Source of the DNA: Augochlora pura
Taxonomy: Eukaryota > Arthropoda > Insecta > Hymenoptera > Halictidae
Assembly: GCF_028453695.1 (NCBI RefSeq)
Contig: NC_135778.1
Coordinates: 7,512,166-7,576,165 of the forward strand
Length of the DNA stretch: 64,000 nucleotides
Reading direction: 5' to 3'
The first letter of the stretch is position 1, and every line of letters starts with the position of its first letter. The notes beneath the pieces are model-generated. The model saw only the letters and a program-made list of their open reading frames with translations. It was not told where the DNA came from and did not search any database. Positions 24,480-36,908 of the stretch are shown in pieces. Position numbers and translations under genes: made by a program.

Positions 24480-25560
24480 TGAAACGAGTCTGTTCGCAGA
24501 CTTTATGTTCGCGAGAAATGTAAGAATAGAAACGATTTTGCTCGACGAGAATCACGGCGTGTCCGGATATCGAAACGAGGAAGCACAGCCGAGTAATTGT
24601 AACGAACCGTGCGAACTCGTCGCGCATGCCAGAAATACTTCCGATAAAGTAAAGGAGTTTCTCGTGCGACGCTCGGAACCGAATACAGTAATCAAGGCGC
24701 GGCTTTGGCGTGGACCAGCGACAAAACAGAAGTAATCAAAGACGTGCGGCGGGGGAAACCCGCGCGCATTACCAATGGTCGGCGGCAAACTCTCCCGGCT
24801 AATGGTCCGCGATATTAATTATGATTCATTCAGATAGTCATCAGATTAATGCACGCGCTGGCACGGGTTTGCGGCGGAGGGTTCTCGCCGGGTCCTTCAA
24901 GTATCGCCACAAGTGCATCCTAATGCCCCCCCTCCCGGTCGGTCTCCGTCTTTCCCTCCGGGGCCCTGCTCATTTCCATATTACATACCTCGTTTCTCTT
25001 ATTAATTTCGTCTTACGGAGTCTACGCGATCGCGATCCAGCACGCTCGGCCACCGTAAGAACCGCGGGTATACGCGCGGGCACGCCGCGCGCCGGATCGC
25101 CCTCTCTCACGATCTCGGTGTCTTTTCTGTTCCTTTATCCCGCTCTATCTCGATCTTTGTACACCAGCGCTTTCTTTTCTCTCCTGAATGGTAACTCGAT
25201 GTTGCGTGTAAATATTATGGAAAGTCCAAGGATACTTTGAGGGCTCTTCCTCGCCGGCTCAAGGTTTTAAGCAAATATCCAAGTGCCACGGCAAATAACA
25301 AGCTACCGCGAGCTCTCTAGGCCGATCCTTGTACAAAGAGACGCGGCGGGGACTCTGTCAATCATACCCGAAAATTCGATCGTCGATCCGACGTCGCTTG
25401 TTCGACTCCTTGCACTGCCGTGCGTAAGAAAAAAAGAGAGAGAGAGAGAGATGCCCGACGTTTCTCATTCTAACGTCCCATGGCGAGTATAACGAAAGGA
25501 TTTTTTTGTACGTAGCGAGGCACCGCTGCGGCGATGCCGCGAGTACGATCACGATCCATC
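24480..25560. other. GC/CpG-rich island in cnc intron
   Basis: CpG-rich stretch with several overlapping open frames on both strands, the longest a 139-codon frame at 24821-25240 on +. Its predicted product is rich in Arg and Ser and matches nothing I know. Short AG repeats occur at 25433-25451. It is more likely regulatory than coding. Confidence 0.4.
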
Positions 25561-25984
25561 AGCCATTTGTGTTTACAGCAGCTGGTTCGTGTCCGCTGAT
25601 ATCAAGCGGCTTCCGCGAATTTTACAGTCGTTGTAATACTTTTGCAAGACAAGCTGTCGAGCAGCGAGTTTGTCTCAATTTGCACGTTTCTAACGAAATT
25701 TCTTGCGTCGATTTCTAGCGAATCCGCGTTCATGGAACGCATCGTAAACGATGGTGAAACCTTGGTTTACGGGCGTGTTCAAAATCGAATGGAAATCAAA
25801 AATCGTGTTGCTAAAAAATCAAGGATATGCCAATTGTTTTCCTCTGTTTCCTTTAAATATTTGAAGAATCCTATTTTTTTACGTAACGTATGAGAACCGG
25901 TCAAGTTCGCGACGAAGATTTTTTACGTTATGTAGTGAATAGAAATTTTATTTATTTATTCTAAATTAACGCGAATCTGTTAAA

Positions 25985-26217
25985 ATTTCTGTTGAAATTT
26001 TTATCGAAATTTCTGTTGAAATTTCTGTTGAAATTTTTATCGAAATTTCTGTTAAAATTTTTATCGAAATTTCTGTTAAAATTTTTATCGAAATTTCTGC
26101 TGAAATTTTTATCGAAATTTCTGTTGAAATTTTTATCGAAATTTCTGTTGAAATTTTTATCGGAATTTCTGTTGAAATTTTTATTGAAATTTCTGTTAAA
26201 TTGAATCTGTTAAAATT
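25985..26217. repeat. 24-bp minisatellite, about nine copies
   Basis: A 24-bp unit made of two related 12-mers (AAATTTCTGTTG and AAATTTTTATCG) repeats about nine times with small variations. The period keeps one frame open (a repeating Lys-Phe-Leu pattern), which explains the open frame at 25992-26204. This is a tandem array and not a gene. Confidence 0.95.
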
Positions 26218-26576
26218 TTCGCTTTGTCATGTTGAACAATGTTCAACTACAAATTTTTGTGTTGCTGTCAGTATCAGTAAGCACTGTAATTCTAACGTAT
26301 GCTAATATCGACATACAGGAAAAGTGCATACACGTTTATCTCTTACCTTAATTAATTTAGCGAATGAAAAATAGCACAACAGTAAATTCTTAAATTTACT
26401 TAAATTCTTAATTCTTTAATTCTTAATTCACTAAATTTTGTAAATTCCTTAAACAGCTTTACTACACCGTATTTCAATCTTTCATTTTTCTTACGAATAT
26501 CTAAAACTCTAGTTACTTATAATAACGTCGAAGAAGTAAACATTAAGAATAGAATTGAATTTTAGATAAAAAGAAA

Positions 26577-26976
26577 TCAATCCCTTGCACTGTAAGAACG
26601 AGTCAGACTCGCGATAAAGATTCCATGTAAGATCTACTAAATATGAATATTATTCATTTCGTCCAAATCGAAGTCAAATTGAATTCTTCTGTCATCAAAG
26701 TCGAGAAACGAAACTAAATAAAGACAGTAAAAGACAGTTAATCAACAAACAGTTGGCTATAATATTTAAAAAGATAAATTATGATCACAAACTTTTATAT
26801 TTTAGAAAGCATAATGATATTACTAAATATAATAAATATCATTGTAAAATTTAGAGAACAAGAAACGACAACTTCTAAGTAATGTGCTCCCTAAAGGGAG
26901 GTTAGAACAGAAACTGTTAAGAACAAATTAGCGCTAATCAACGCAGCGCGAAAAGAGTCGTAGTGCAAGGGGTTAA
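26577..26976 (+). mobile_element. TTAA MITE, family A, copy 3
   Basis: The left end is CCCTTGCACTGTAAGAACG after TCAA (a worn TTAA), and the right end GTGCAAGGGG is followed by TTAA. The body matches family A at AGACTCGCGATAAAGATTCC and downstream. It is about 140 bp longer than copy 4. A TTAA-bounded stretch at 26738-26920, absent from copy 4, may be another nested insertion, though its ends are not clear inverted repeats. Confidence 0.8.
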
Positions 26977-27662
26977 GTAACACGCGTATCTGATAAAATG
27001 TGTTCAAAATTATCGTCACGTGTCCGACTAGCTTTTACATGGCAACCGGTTAAGGATTGACTCCGCCTTATTAATTTCCGTGGATCCACAGTGGTAAATC
27101 TTTTATTTTGCTTCCGGGACCATGGCATTATGTTTACGAAAAGGACGATTGGCCCGAAGACAAATTGATGTCGCTGGTCTTGACGCATCCGGGGTACGAA
27201 GACAAGAGCAGAAATGAACAAAGAGAAAATCCGCGCGGCAAGTCGTAAAGATCGGCCACTTAATTACGACTTAAACGACGGGGGGTGCCTTCCCCTGTCA
27301 AAACTACGACCCACTCGAGGCTTTTAAGTTCTTAGGGTAAATCAACCACGACTGAAAAGCCACGAGGTACCTGTCGAAGCCTCTGCGGTTTGTACCTGCA
27401 CCTTGCGAAGGGTTTCTTTTGCGGTTAAGCTTCTAATAGAACGAAGAGATTGCGGATATTTAGGAGCAGCTATACGCAGAGTAGCTAAAATAACGCGTTT
27501 CCAACAGCTTTCCTCGAATCCACGACAAGTACCCCAATTGTTTTTAATTAACACGTGGAACAGAATTTTACGATATTAACAGAATTATAATAATAAATTA
27601 ACAGAATTTTACGATATTTTGTGTCACAGATATTATTCACATCCGCGGAGTGTCCGAGTTCT

Positions 27663-27926
27663 TTAACCCTTTGCACTACAATAACGAAGCAAACTCGTGA
27701 TGAAGATTCCATGTATGATTTACTAAATATGAATATTATTCATTTCATCTAAATCGAAATCAAATTGAATTTTTCTATTATCAAAATCTAGGAACAGAAG
27801 TAAATAAAGAGAATACAAGAAATAAAAATTATCTGATCCTATTAAGGAAAATATTAAATATTAAGTATTAAATAAGTGCTACGCAATACAACGCAACGTA
27901 AAACGAGTCGTAGTTCAAAGGGTTAG
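27663..27926 (+). mobile_element. TTAA MITE, family A, copy 4
   Basis: A 264-bp element from TTAACCCTTTGCACTA to the complementary AGTTCAAAGGGTTAG. The right TTAA has become TTAG. It is the cleanest uninterrupted + orientation copy and the best reference for the family. Confidence 0.85.
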
Positions 27927-28494
27927 AAAAATATAATCTTTTTTGGTAAGTTACAATTTTCCTTATTTTAGAAAAATTATTCAGGACCACGTGTACTTAC
28001 AACTCGAGAAGAAAGGATTTGTTTAACTTAACACTTTCCATAGCAGCGTGGAACACGAAAGTCATAGATACACGTTCCCTGAAGGCTTGAACAGTTATGC
28101 TCTTTATCGCTGCGACTGTTGAAGCGCAAGGAGTTGCCATTATGGTAATAATTGAATAAGGTATACCTTATTAAAATGTACAATGTACAAGTACGCGGAG
28201 AGCCAGTAATTACTACGATAAATGTTGACTTTCGAGTTCTCCTTTCGTTAATGTTCGAACGCTTCTCTCGAAAACAGTTTTATCCTTCCACGGTTTAACC
28301 GCGATTCGTGTCGCGCTTGAATTCGACTCAGTACAGCGTTCCGTTATCACCGGATCGCGAGTCATTATGCAAAATATAAATTTCACTTTACCATCAATTA
28401 TTCCAACGAGTTGATAATATTACGTCGATGCTTTTCCATTATTTTAATTTATCCACTGTTTTAAATTCCTGTTGCTCGTTTCTCTTTTTTTCTA

Positions 28495-28640
28495 TTAGGT
28501 TGGTGCATATGAAATATCGGATTTTTAAGCGAGCATATAAAACTGCATATCTTTTTTCAAAAGCTATTCATTTAATCAAAATGTACCCCATTTGTTTCGA
28601 TACACTTTTCCCAACGCGAGTTTAATTCGTATTGGAGCGC
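28495..28640 (-). pseudogene. mariner transposase remnant (C-terminus plus terminal repeat)
   Basis: On the - strand, codons from about 28634 to 28572 read QYELNSRWEKCIETNGVHFD followed by TAA. This resembles the C-terminus of mariner transposases (the RWEKC..-NG-YF pattern). Downstream lies a mariner-type end, whose complement starts TTAGGTTGGTGCATATG at 28495 next to a TA dinucleotide. The rest of the transposase is missing, because the sequence switches to an unrelated GC-rich stretch at about 28645. It is a dead copy with only one end. Confidence 0.7.
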
Positions 28641-30690
28641 GCAGTATTTTGGGCGGATATATCCGCCAGCCGTCCGCAACGGTAAACACGCTTGGGCGGA
28701 TATATCCGCCAGCCGTCCGCTAAGGGTCGCTAACGTCCGAGAGGTAGAGGGGAAGTTACGAAAATGCGGTAAAATGCGAGCGCAGAGTTGGTCGACATGC
28801 TTCGCGCGGTTTGTAATGAAACAGCCACGCGCCGAGGGCGAACCTACTGGCAACGTCTTATCGCTGACGTCAGAGAAGAAAAACTCAAGTGTTTACGTTT
28901 TTCATGCTGGGGTTCGTTCTATTTCTCTTAATCCCGACATTATTTATGACAGGTCGCTGTCACATTCTTCAGCCGAGCAACGTGTAATGGCAACACCGTC
29001 CTAAAACTGCACAAAATCTGCCCGAGCTTTTACGGGCTAAATAGTATAGAAATGAAGACAGTCTGAAATATTCCATATCAGTGTTCTTTGATTCTAAAGA
29101 TGAGAATTTGTTTAAGACAGGCATTTCTGTATTGGAATCTCGTTGAAAAAGGTGTAGTAAAAGTTTCTAAAATGTAAAAGTTTGCAATCGTAATATGATA
29201 ATATAACGTATACATACGCTCTTCGTATATAAATGGTCATTCTTCGAGGGCGCATATATACGATCGTCGGAGGGAAAGGGTTAAGTAATTGCGACAACAA
29301 CATTGAAGAAATCCGAGAAAACTGTCTAAATCGCTAAATAAATCCTGGCTTAGAAAATCTTTGAAATCTCCTCGGTTTCATTAAAGAGACAGCCTTACAA
29401 ATCCTTTTAATTAACATATACTAGCAGAACGCGTCGCTAATGACTGGGACAGCGAATCCTATGCAAATTCTTACTTTTATACGTCATTTGACGAGAATTC
29501 GAATGAAAGAAAATGGTTTGTTTGCATGTTTCCACGCATTTAAAACGTCCGCACGCACCATGAACGCGTAAAGATCCGCGTTCCAGATGACGACGCGTCC
29601 TTAATCCTTCAATTAAAAAAGAAAAAAAGAAATGAAACACGAATCGTTCGAATAATCGTGTGAACGCTTGTTTCTCGTTCGATTTTCCGCCGACTAAAAA
29701 TAAATTTTCCATTAATCGGACTAGCAACCGGCTAGTAGTTAACCACGGGTGCGCGCGCACGCAGCGCCAACGGAGCCGTCGACGGAGCCTTCGAATCGGA
29801 AGATATTCATAAGCGAACTTATTTGCGTTGGAACAAGCTAAACAGATTTTCCACGGACTCCGATGTGACAGTGATCGTTGACATTTGACGTTAAATATTA
29901 TATCCTTGATGGTGGCAGCATCGGACGCGATCGAGAAAACTAGCGCCGGGATGGGTTATTCAACGAGGAAACCGACACCTCCGGCGGGACGAAAGAAGAG
30001 CAGAACAAATGGCAAGCAGAACAGATTCTCTCGGGATCAAAGGTGACGGGACTCGATCAAGGTTCGCGTGTGTGTGTGTGTGTGTGCTGTGTGTTCAGTG
30101 GAATCGCGGGCAATAAAAATCCGACGGCACGTAAGAACCATTGCGTAGCAGCGACGGGAATAATAGGCTGTATTACGTGCATCGTCTATATCTTAGCATA
30201 CAGTAATGCATAGCAATTACAGGTGACCGAGGTCAGTGTTAATACGACAGTCGCGTGAGAGAAGAGTTCCAAAAATGATACGGTTCGCGAACGGCGACAC
30301 CGTGTTTTCTTATATAATTCCTCTGCACAATAAGAACCGCCGCGCGCATCCTTCTCTTAGGCCGGCGTATATGTATTAATTTAGTGTGCTCGTTACGTAT
30401 TGAGAGAGTCGCGGACGTTCAGCACCGGGGGTATTACATGTTCGCAGCCTTCGTAATTACAGCTTTAAACGCTTCCACGCCGGAGACAAGGTCGCGAGCA
30501 GGGTCGCTTTATGCAACAGCCATTTTCGGCACGGTGGCTCTCTACATGGTATGGTGTGGCGAACATTTCGTGGCACCGGAAACGGAATCTAAGGCCCATT
30601 TGCGACGCAGGCAGCTCTTAATCGCTGAGACGTGGACTATAAAAGAACACGCGAAATCAGAACTCGTTTAAATGATGTAAGCGAGCAGAA
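28600..30690. other. GC-enriched region in cnc intron
   Basis: Patchy CpG enrichment, strongest at 28640-28760 and 29740-30680, with an AT-rich break at 29000-29450. It contains a (TG)n run at 30067-30085 and no convincing gene. A 95-codon + frame at 30384-30671 has one hydrophobic stretch but no family resemblance. Confidence 0.35.
28649..28734. repeat. two-copy 43-bp tandem repeat with perfect palindromes
   Basis: Two copies of a 43-bp unit lie at 28649 and 28692. Each carries the perfect 16-bp palindrome GGCGGATATATCCGCC followed by AGCCGTCCGC. The first 29 bp of the units are identical and the remainder differs. GC-rich palindromes in tandem are unusual in this AT-rich intron and could be a dimeric protein-binding site. 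Confidence 0.9.
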
Positions 30691-32267
30691 AAGAGAGGAT
30701 TTATTATAGCAATCGCTTTCGTAACCTAGCCGCATCTTGTAGATTTCAACAAAGTTTGGTTTACGTAATAAATTATAATAAAAATGAATTTATGGGTTAC
30801 ATTGTTTTTATAAAAATTTTTTTTATAAAATTCGTTGTATTTCTAGATCCTAACATATTTTTTACTTTCTTAATAGATTGTAATTAAAACGAAGTTAAAT
30901 GTTACAAGTTCTATACTTAACAACAGTTCGTTTACTTAATATTGTGTTGTTGCATAATTGTTGCACTATACCGCACTATACTGTAGACACTATGTAGGAC
31001 CAAGTTGCACAATTGCTTAATTTTCACTGCTCTCTTATAAGATTGCCTATTCTGTTTAGTCATGCCGTTGTTAGCACACGTGTTGCTATCTGTTGATTAT
31101 TTACGACGAAATCAACTATATCGATTTATCGATCGAAATATACTGTGATAAAGATGTGTTTACACCGGGCAACTCATTTTCAAAGAAAAGCGTATTTACA
31201 CCGATTGGCTTCTGAATAGTCCGTACACAAAGTCAGAATTCACGTTAAAAAGAGGATTCATTAGAAAACTGCCAACAGTATACAAGGATCACGATGCGCA
31301 CCTGACTGCGAGGCCGACTACTACCTGAATGATATTCAGCACAATGTTGACAAGACCCTGTTGCCTGCATCTAGCTTTTATTCTTGCAAACTGTTCAAAG
31401 TTGAACAGTAAACGTATGAATATTCGCGACCGGTAAGAGACTACTCTGAGAGAGTAGTAGTAAACACATGAATATACATAAATAATATGTAATAAATGTT
31501 TCTTAAGAAAAGGCGACTGATGCATTGTTTAACGCTGGTTAGTCAACAATTAAGTCCAGTTAGTTGATAGTTAATTTTTCTGAGATGTAGAACAAATATC
31601 GAAGCCATTTTATATATGGCAAAAGCAAAATTTCCCATCGATCTTTCGCTAGTGAATTATGTAAATGAATATGTAGTTGGATGATCAAATTATTTATTTG
31701 CTGCTTCACGGGCTGGATACATCTTCGTACATTTCCCGGTAGTGTCAATACTCCCAATAACGTAACTTAATCATTTCTTTTCCAATTATTATCCGTAAGC
31801 GACTTCGAATGATATAGCACAATCATTGGGAATCCAATTCAAATTTTCTCTGTTCAAGTTACGCGGTTTACTTGTTTTATTATGCGTATTCGGTGCGGAC
31901 GGAAATGTTTAAAAGGATCGCGATTGCTTTCGCTTTGCCCCAAGAAAGTACGCGTAATAACGGGACGATTAAATTTTGAAGCGGTGCAGAGATATACTAT
32001 AAGACGGTTCTATTTTCACTTCGGAATCGGTTTTCTCTGGCAAAATTTGCGCGCGATATTAAACGACGCTCAATCATAGCAATTGATCGGACGTTCTTTT
32101 TTTTTTTTCTCAATAAGTGATTCGATAACTTTCCTGTACGGCGCGAAGAGAAATTTGAATTTCGCTTGGTTCGCAGCTTTCCCACGTATTTATGTCAACG
32201 GATCGGTTGTGCCTATACAATATTGCAGCATGTACGCGACTCTATAATAACTGAAAAGAGTTTGGTA

Positions 32268-32356
32268 AATGGTAAAATGGAAAATGTTAAAATGGAAAAT
32301 AGTAGAATGGAAAATATTAAAATGGATAATGTTAAAATGGAAAATAGTAAAAAATG
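32268..32356. repeat. 15-bp tandem repeat, about six copies
   Basis: AAAATGGAAAATGTT and close variants (AGT, ATT) repeat about six times, giving an open frame with a Met-Glu-Asn-Val/Ser-Lys pattern. This is an imperfect microsatellite-like array and not a gene. Confidence 0.9.
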
Positions 32357-32579
32357 GAATTTAAAGATGTACAACATTCTGCGATATAAGTCATTTTTGC
32401 ACATGAAACTACGCAGAAAATTTTAGAATGAATTGTTATCTTTTTGATCAACTGTTCAACATTACGAGCAAAATTTCTGCATCATTATAGAATCCTTTTT
32501 GAAGCTTAGCTTGAAACACTTTTTACTCTATTCTTGGACACATCGCCGGTTACAGCGACTTGAAATAATCCGACACGTT

Positions 32580-33240
32580 GCGCGCGCAAAATTCCAAAGC
32601 GACGTTATTTATAATACAGTATTTCCATTGTAACATTGAATTATATGAAATTGCAGGGACGACCTGGAAAGTTGAACTTTAGAAAGACACGCTGGAAGCC
32701 GACGCGCATTTTCCCTTTACAGAAATATTATTTCTAATTACAACAACAACAACCGGTGTTAATCATTCGCGCAAACGTTGAAACGAGTTTGCTTCTGCCG
32801 GCTACCGTGGAAGCTCGGGGGCACGGCAGGTGGTAAATTCTTTCAATTTTTCGTCCCGGTAACACAGTGTTCCCCAAACATGTTTCGGATTTGTTCGCGC
32901 GGCACCGGTTCCCCTCGCGCCGCCGACCGATACACTTCGGCGGCACAGAAGAAGAGCAATTGTTTCGACCGCGTGCACAAGAGCAACGCGAATAAACTAT
33001 CCGGCGACGATGGCCACCGGTTCCGCGCGCGGTTATGTTCCGCAGAATCCACTTATGTAAGGTTTTTTTCAGCTTTCCAATTGCAGCGAGCTGACGGGCG
33101 ACTATTGATGAGCGTGCAACAAACTCTAGCACCGTTGTCCGAGAAACGCGCCTGTACCGTCGCGGCCTGCGAAAACATTTGTGTCCCGACGATATCATCG
33201 GGGCTATAATCTTCCACTTCCTCTCGCGTCTTATGGTTAA
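32580..33240. other. GC/CpG-rich island in cnc intron
   Basis: CpG-rich, with long open frames on both strands over the same bases: 187 codons on - (32734-33297), 143 codons on + (32778-33209) and others. The predicted proteins are Arg/Cys-rich and match no family I know. Mutual overlap points to GC-driven openness. It may be a regulatory island or alternative promoter. Confidence 0.4.
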
Positions 33241-33617
33241 CTGTCCCCAGACGTATCTTTTTAGAACGAAACACACGATAATCGCTCGACGGTCCATCAG
33301 TAATTTATTAAGACTCTAATACCCAGAGAGAATTCTACGATTTTTATCTCCGGCAATGAGACAGTGGTGTGAATAAAATATAGACTCAGAACAGTCTACA
33401 CGTTCTTAGTAATATTTAATCCAACAATTGACGAAACATCGTGTTTCCATATTTATATATTAGAAATGGAAGAATATAAAAATATATAAATACAATCTGC
33501 TTAGTTTTTGTTTAAATATCAGTAAATATGTACAAACTGTTTTGTGTCTATAATTATGTACTATAATAACTTCCATCATTTCTTATAGTTCATAATTTCA
33601 TTGTTCCTTTAAATCAT

Positions 33618-33735
33618 AATTTTACATATAATAAAATTGTATCATATAATTCTACATATAATAAAATTGTATCATATAATTTTACATATTATACAATCAT
33701 ATTACATAATTTTATATATTATAAAATTATATGCG
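33618..33735. repeat. four-copy 30-bp tandem repeat
   Basis: A unit starting TTTACATATAATAAAATTGT recurs at 33621, 33651, 33681 and 33711. The first two copies are nearly identical and the last two diverged. It is AT-rich and non-coding. Confidence 0.9.
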
Positions 33736-34879
33736 TGGATTTTACGGAAATTTCAGTAACGCTGACATTATTATTATTATTTAAACAGCAGCATGATATA
33801 TTCAAATTTATTTGCATGTACTGTAATTACTTAGATGAAATGAGATTGGTAATGATCTCACACGTGCCAGCAGATCTCGTAATTAACATCGACGGAAGAA
33901 AAGTTAAATCGAATCAGATCGTTCTTGGAAATGTCTAAAACACTGAAGTGATTACGCATACGCAATTAATTCTAGACTGCATAAACACCACGAGTATAAT
34001 AAGAATCAATGGCAAGACATCATAGAATTGTATTCCAAACAGATATTTGTCTCCGAACGTTTGATAAGATTCTTTTTTATTGCATTATAACCTGTTGGTA
34101 TAGTGCTATCTGTTATACTCGTGTAAAAAAATTAATTATTTGAAAGCAGACCTAGCTTCGTATCGTCCGCGTAGCATGACGTCACGTACGCGACTATGGA
34201 GACGATACGCGCTGTTGACGGATACGTGTTAATAATCCGACTACAAAGACAAACTGTTCCAATATAAAATAAGCTCTATTGTTTTTTTGTTAGTAAACCG
34301 TGCTGTTGTTTGCAAGCGTTGCGTTTTAATATATATTCTTCGACCGTAGAACAAATTGCTCTTTAGTACCGACTCGTTTCGGTAATTAATACATTATAAT
34401 CACAATCTCCATTTGATTTCACCAAAAGATCTTTGACAAAATAGAAATGGAGAAAAGAACATAAAAATTTCCATGAAATTGACTCATAAATCGGAAAACC
34501 ATTAACCGTCTGAAATGAACAAACAAAATGTTATTCGTTGAAATAAACATGTGAGCAGGGAAATCCGACGAAGCTACGGCAAAAGATCGAAAAATCGAAG
34601 ACAAAGTCAACTTTGACACTCGAAAATTTCTCATCGACTATATCAAGAACTTCAATCGGAGCCGACGTGTCCGCATAGAGGCACGAACCGCTTCGAAACC
34701 GTACAACATTCGATACGCAATGTCGTCGAAAAGGAAAAAGCAAAAAAAACGTTCATTACCGTCGTCGAACGTGTAATTTACCCGTCGCGGATCGTTACAC
34801 CACTTCTCAATCTTTGAATGTTTAATCCCCTCGCGGTATCGATATTTCCCTGCTGCGTACACGTTGCATCATTATATAA

Positions 34880-36120
34880 TTATTCGCCTTGGAGTATGAT
34901 AACGCGGCGCGGCGTTGTGTACCTGAAAAAGACCTTCGTCCACAACCAGATTCCAACATTCTGAATTGGCTTGGCACTGTTGCTCGATGCTCTGCGTGTG
35001 GCATTTAACGACGAACTGCTGCGCGTCATTCATGTGTGTCTTGTGCGGACGCAAAAACCGTTCATTTGTGTCCCAACAAAAACGCGGCGTGCGCCATCGA
35101 ACGGATCCTGCGGCGCCGGCGTGTCTCGGAAAGAGGAACGGTGGACCGAAATCGAGATGTCGCGTACCGGCGTGCTCGGCGAAACGTTTGTTTCTACGGG
35201 CCTGTTCCGCTTTCTAGGGAAACCAGGCGGCCAACAAAGCGTGGACAGAAGAAGAGCGGTCGGCTAGATAGCCATCGCGTCGGACGATCTTTCCCTTCAG
35301 AGTTCCCGCATCGCGAACAGCCGCGCCGTATCACGGGTTCAGCACCCTAGGACCCCGGTGTTCGCATGCGACACGTCGAGCTCTCCCGTGGACCACGTGC
35401 GCGCGCACACGAACGCTTCACACGAATGGGACACTTTTATCAAACTGGCACCGTGAGGGCAACGACAAGAGGCGGTTCACACTACGCGAAACCAGACTTA
35501 GAGAAACTGGCTCGACGCGTAATAGACCGTTCTCCGGACGTCTTTGATGTTCTAGGACAGCTCCGCGTACTTCTGTCCGAATCTTTCCGCACTGCACTGG
35601 CCTTGAACCACCACGATCCAGGATCGTCCGTGAACCGAACAGTTTTCGGGACACCGTGGATAGAACGAAGGTAACGACGTTTAGCGTGGCTGACGTTTAT
35701 CTCGAGCCGCGTGTCGTCCACGAGTGTCAGTGGCAACCGCGTTGCCAGGAATACAACGCGATCGTGATCGTGATCGTGCCTGGCAAGAATCATGGAAGGG
35801 GTTCCGCGGGTTCTCCCATTGGCCGAACATTTCAGGTGTATTTCTCCACGTGCATGCAGGCCCTCTGCACGTACGCGTTACGTCACGTCTCACCGGTCGC
35901 CGAGGACTATCCCGGTAGGTCATTGTCACGATCGTCCTCTCGTCTAACGACGTGACTTCGCGCCGACTCGCCGCCGAGAATCGCAATTGCTCGACGATTC
36001 CCTAGACGAGCCGTGCTTGCAGAGGACCGCGAAATTCTCTATGAGGCCCTGCGCGACCTGTTTATTTAACGGCCTTCGTCACGGCGACGACGCACAATGG
36101 TCTGGGAATTCGCTTCTCGC
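34880..36120. other. largest GC/CpG-rich island in the big cnc intron
   Basis: Over 1.2 kb of CpG-rich DNA with at least eight overlapping open frames on both strands, none resembling a known protein. Its size and isolation inside the intron make it the best candidate here for an internal cnc promoter or a strong enhancer. No transcript start can be proven from sequence. Confidence 0.45.
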
Positions 36121-36696
36121 GGCTGAAATTATTTTCACGCTCTCGCAAGGTTTCAGGTTCTAGGGTAGCGGTTACTATAGGATGACCGATTTTTTTTTTC
36201 AGTCGCAACACAAGTGCTTATGCGCACGAAGGTATGGCAGGAATTTCCAGTTTGATATTTCGCGACATGTAATTAAAACAATCGCTTTTAATCTTAATCT
36301 CATATTTTTACCTTTATAACGCTGTGTCTAATCTTGTTAATATTATATAATATTATATAATAATAATATAATATGTAATATATAATATAATATAACGCTT
36401 GTTAATATTCTGGATTTCGAAATTCCAGGAAGTTGGCAATACACAGGGTACTCAAAAAAAAATTTGAGGATTTATAGGGGGTCGTAAAAAATGTCCAATC
36501 GATACAGGCTCAAGAGTTAATCCTGTCGACAGAAAATCGTGTATTTTAGTATTTAATAAATACATGATACGTCTTAATGTTCTTAGATTAGTATCGACAA
36601 GGATTTTTAAAAATGCTAAACAAATTTCCTTTGTCGCAGGAAGTTTTCCATGGATCTTGCCTTTCCTGAAATGCCAAGCTCACATTTACGAAGCTC

Positions 36697-36908
36697 TTAA
36701 CCTCTTAGGCACGACGCGACATTATAGTGGTTAATTGTTAAAGTAAACAATTAAGGTGGAAGTGTATAAGTACAATATGCTAAGAAAAGAATATATATAG
36801 CTAATATTTATACATAGCTATGCCAAAAAATATATACATCAAGAAAAATGGTAATTGAGTTATGAAAAATTTCATTCGCGCAAAATACAACCGTGCCTAA
36901 GAGGTTAA
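36697..36908. mobile_element. TTAA MITE, family E, copy 2
   Basis: A 212-bp element with perfect TTAA duplications and near-perfect inverted ends, CCTCTTAGGCACG and CGTGCCTAAGAGG. It aligns in inverted orientation with the element at 7812-8057, including the internal TATATAGCTA-like segment. It is piggyBac-type and non-autonomous. Confidence 0.88.

Noticed and set aside
24821..25240. 139-codon + strand frame
   Set aside because: It is in GC-rich DNA and overlapped by other frames. Its composition follows base content, and no family resemblance was seen.
25992..26204. 70-codon frame of Lys-Phe-Leu repeats
   Set aside because: It is entirely explained by the 24-bp minisatellite.
32734..33297. 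187-codon - strand frame, the longest after vasa apart from the cnc read-through frame
   Set aside because: It lies in a CpG island with long frames open on both strands over the same bases. The product is Arg/Cys-rich with no motif, and there is no splice or start context to support it.
34170..34190. CRE-like TGACGTCA (also at 28863)
   Set aside because: A single palindromic 8-mer is expected by chance in GC-rich segments and no promoter is defined next to it, so I do not call it a regulatory site.
34966..35986. Cluster of 80-104-codon frames on both strands
   Set aside because: They overlap mutually in a CpG island with no shared phase or splice sites. They are better explained by few stop codons in GC-rich DNA.
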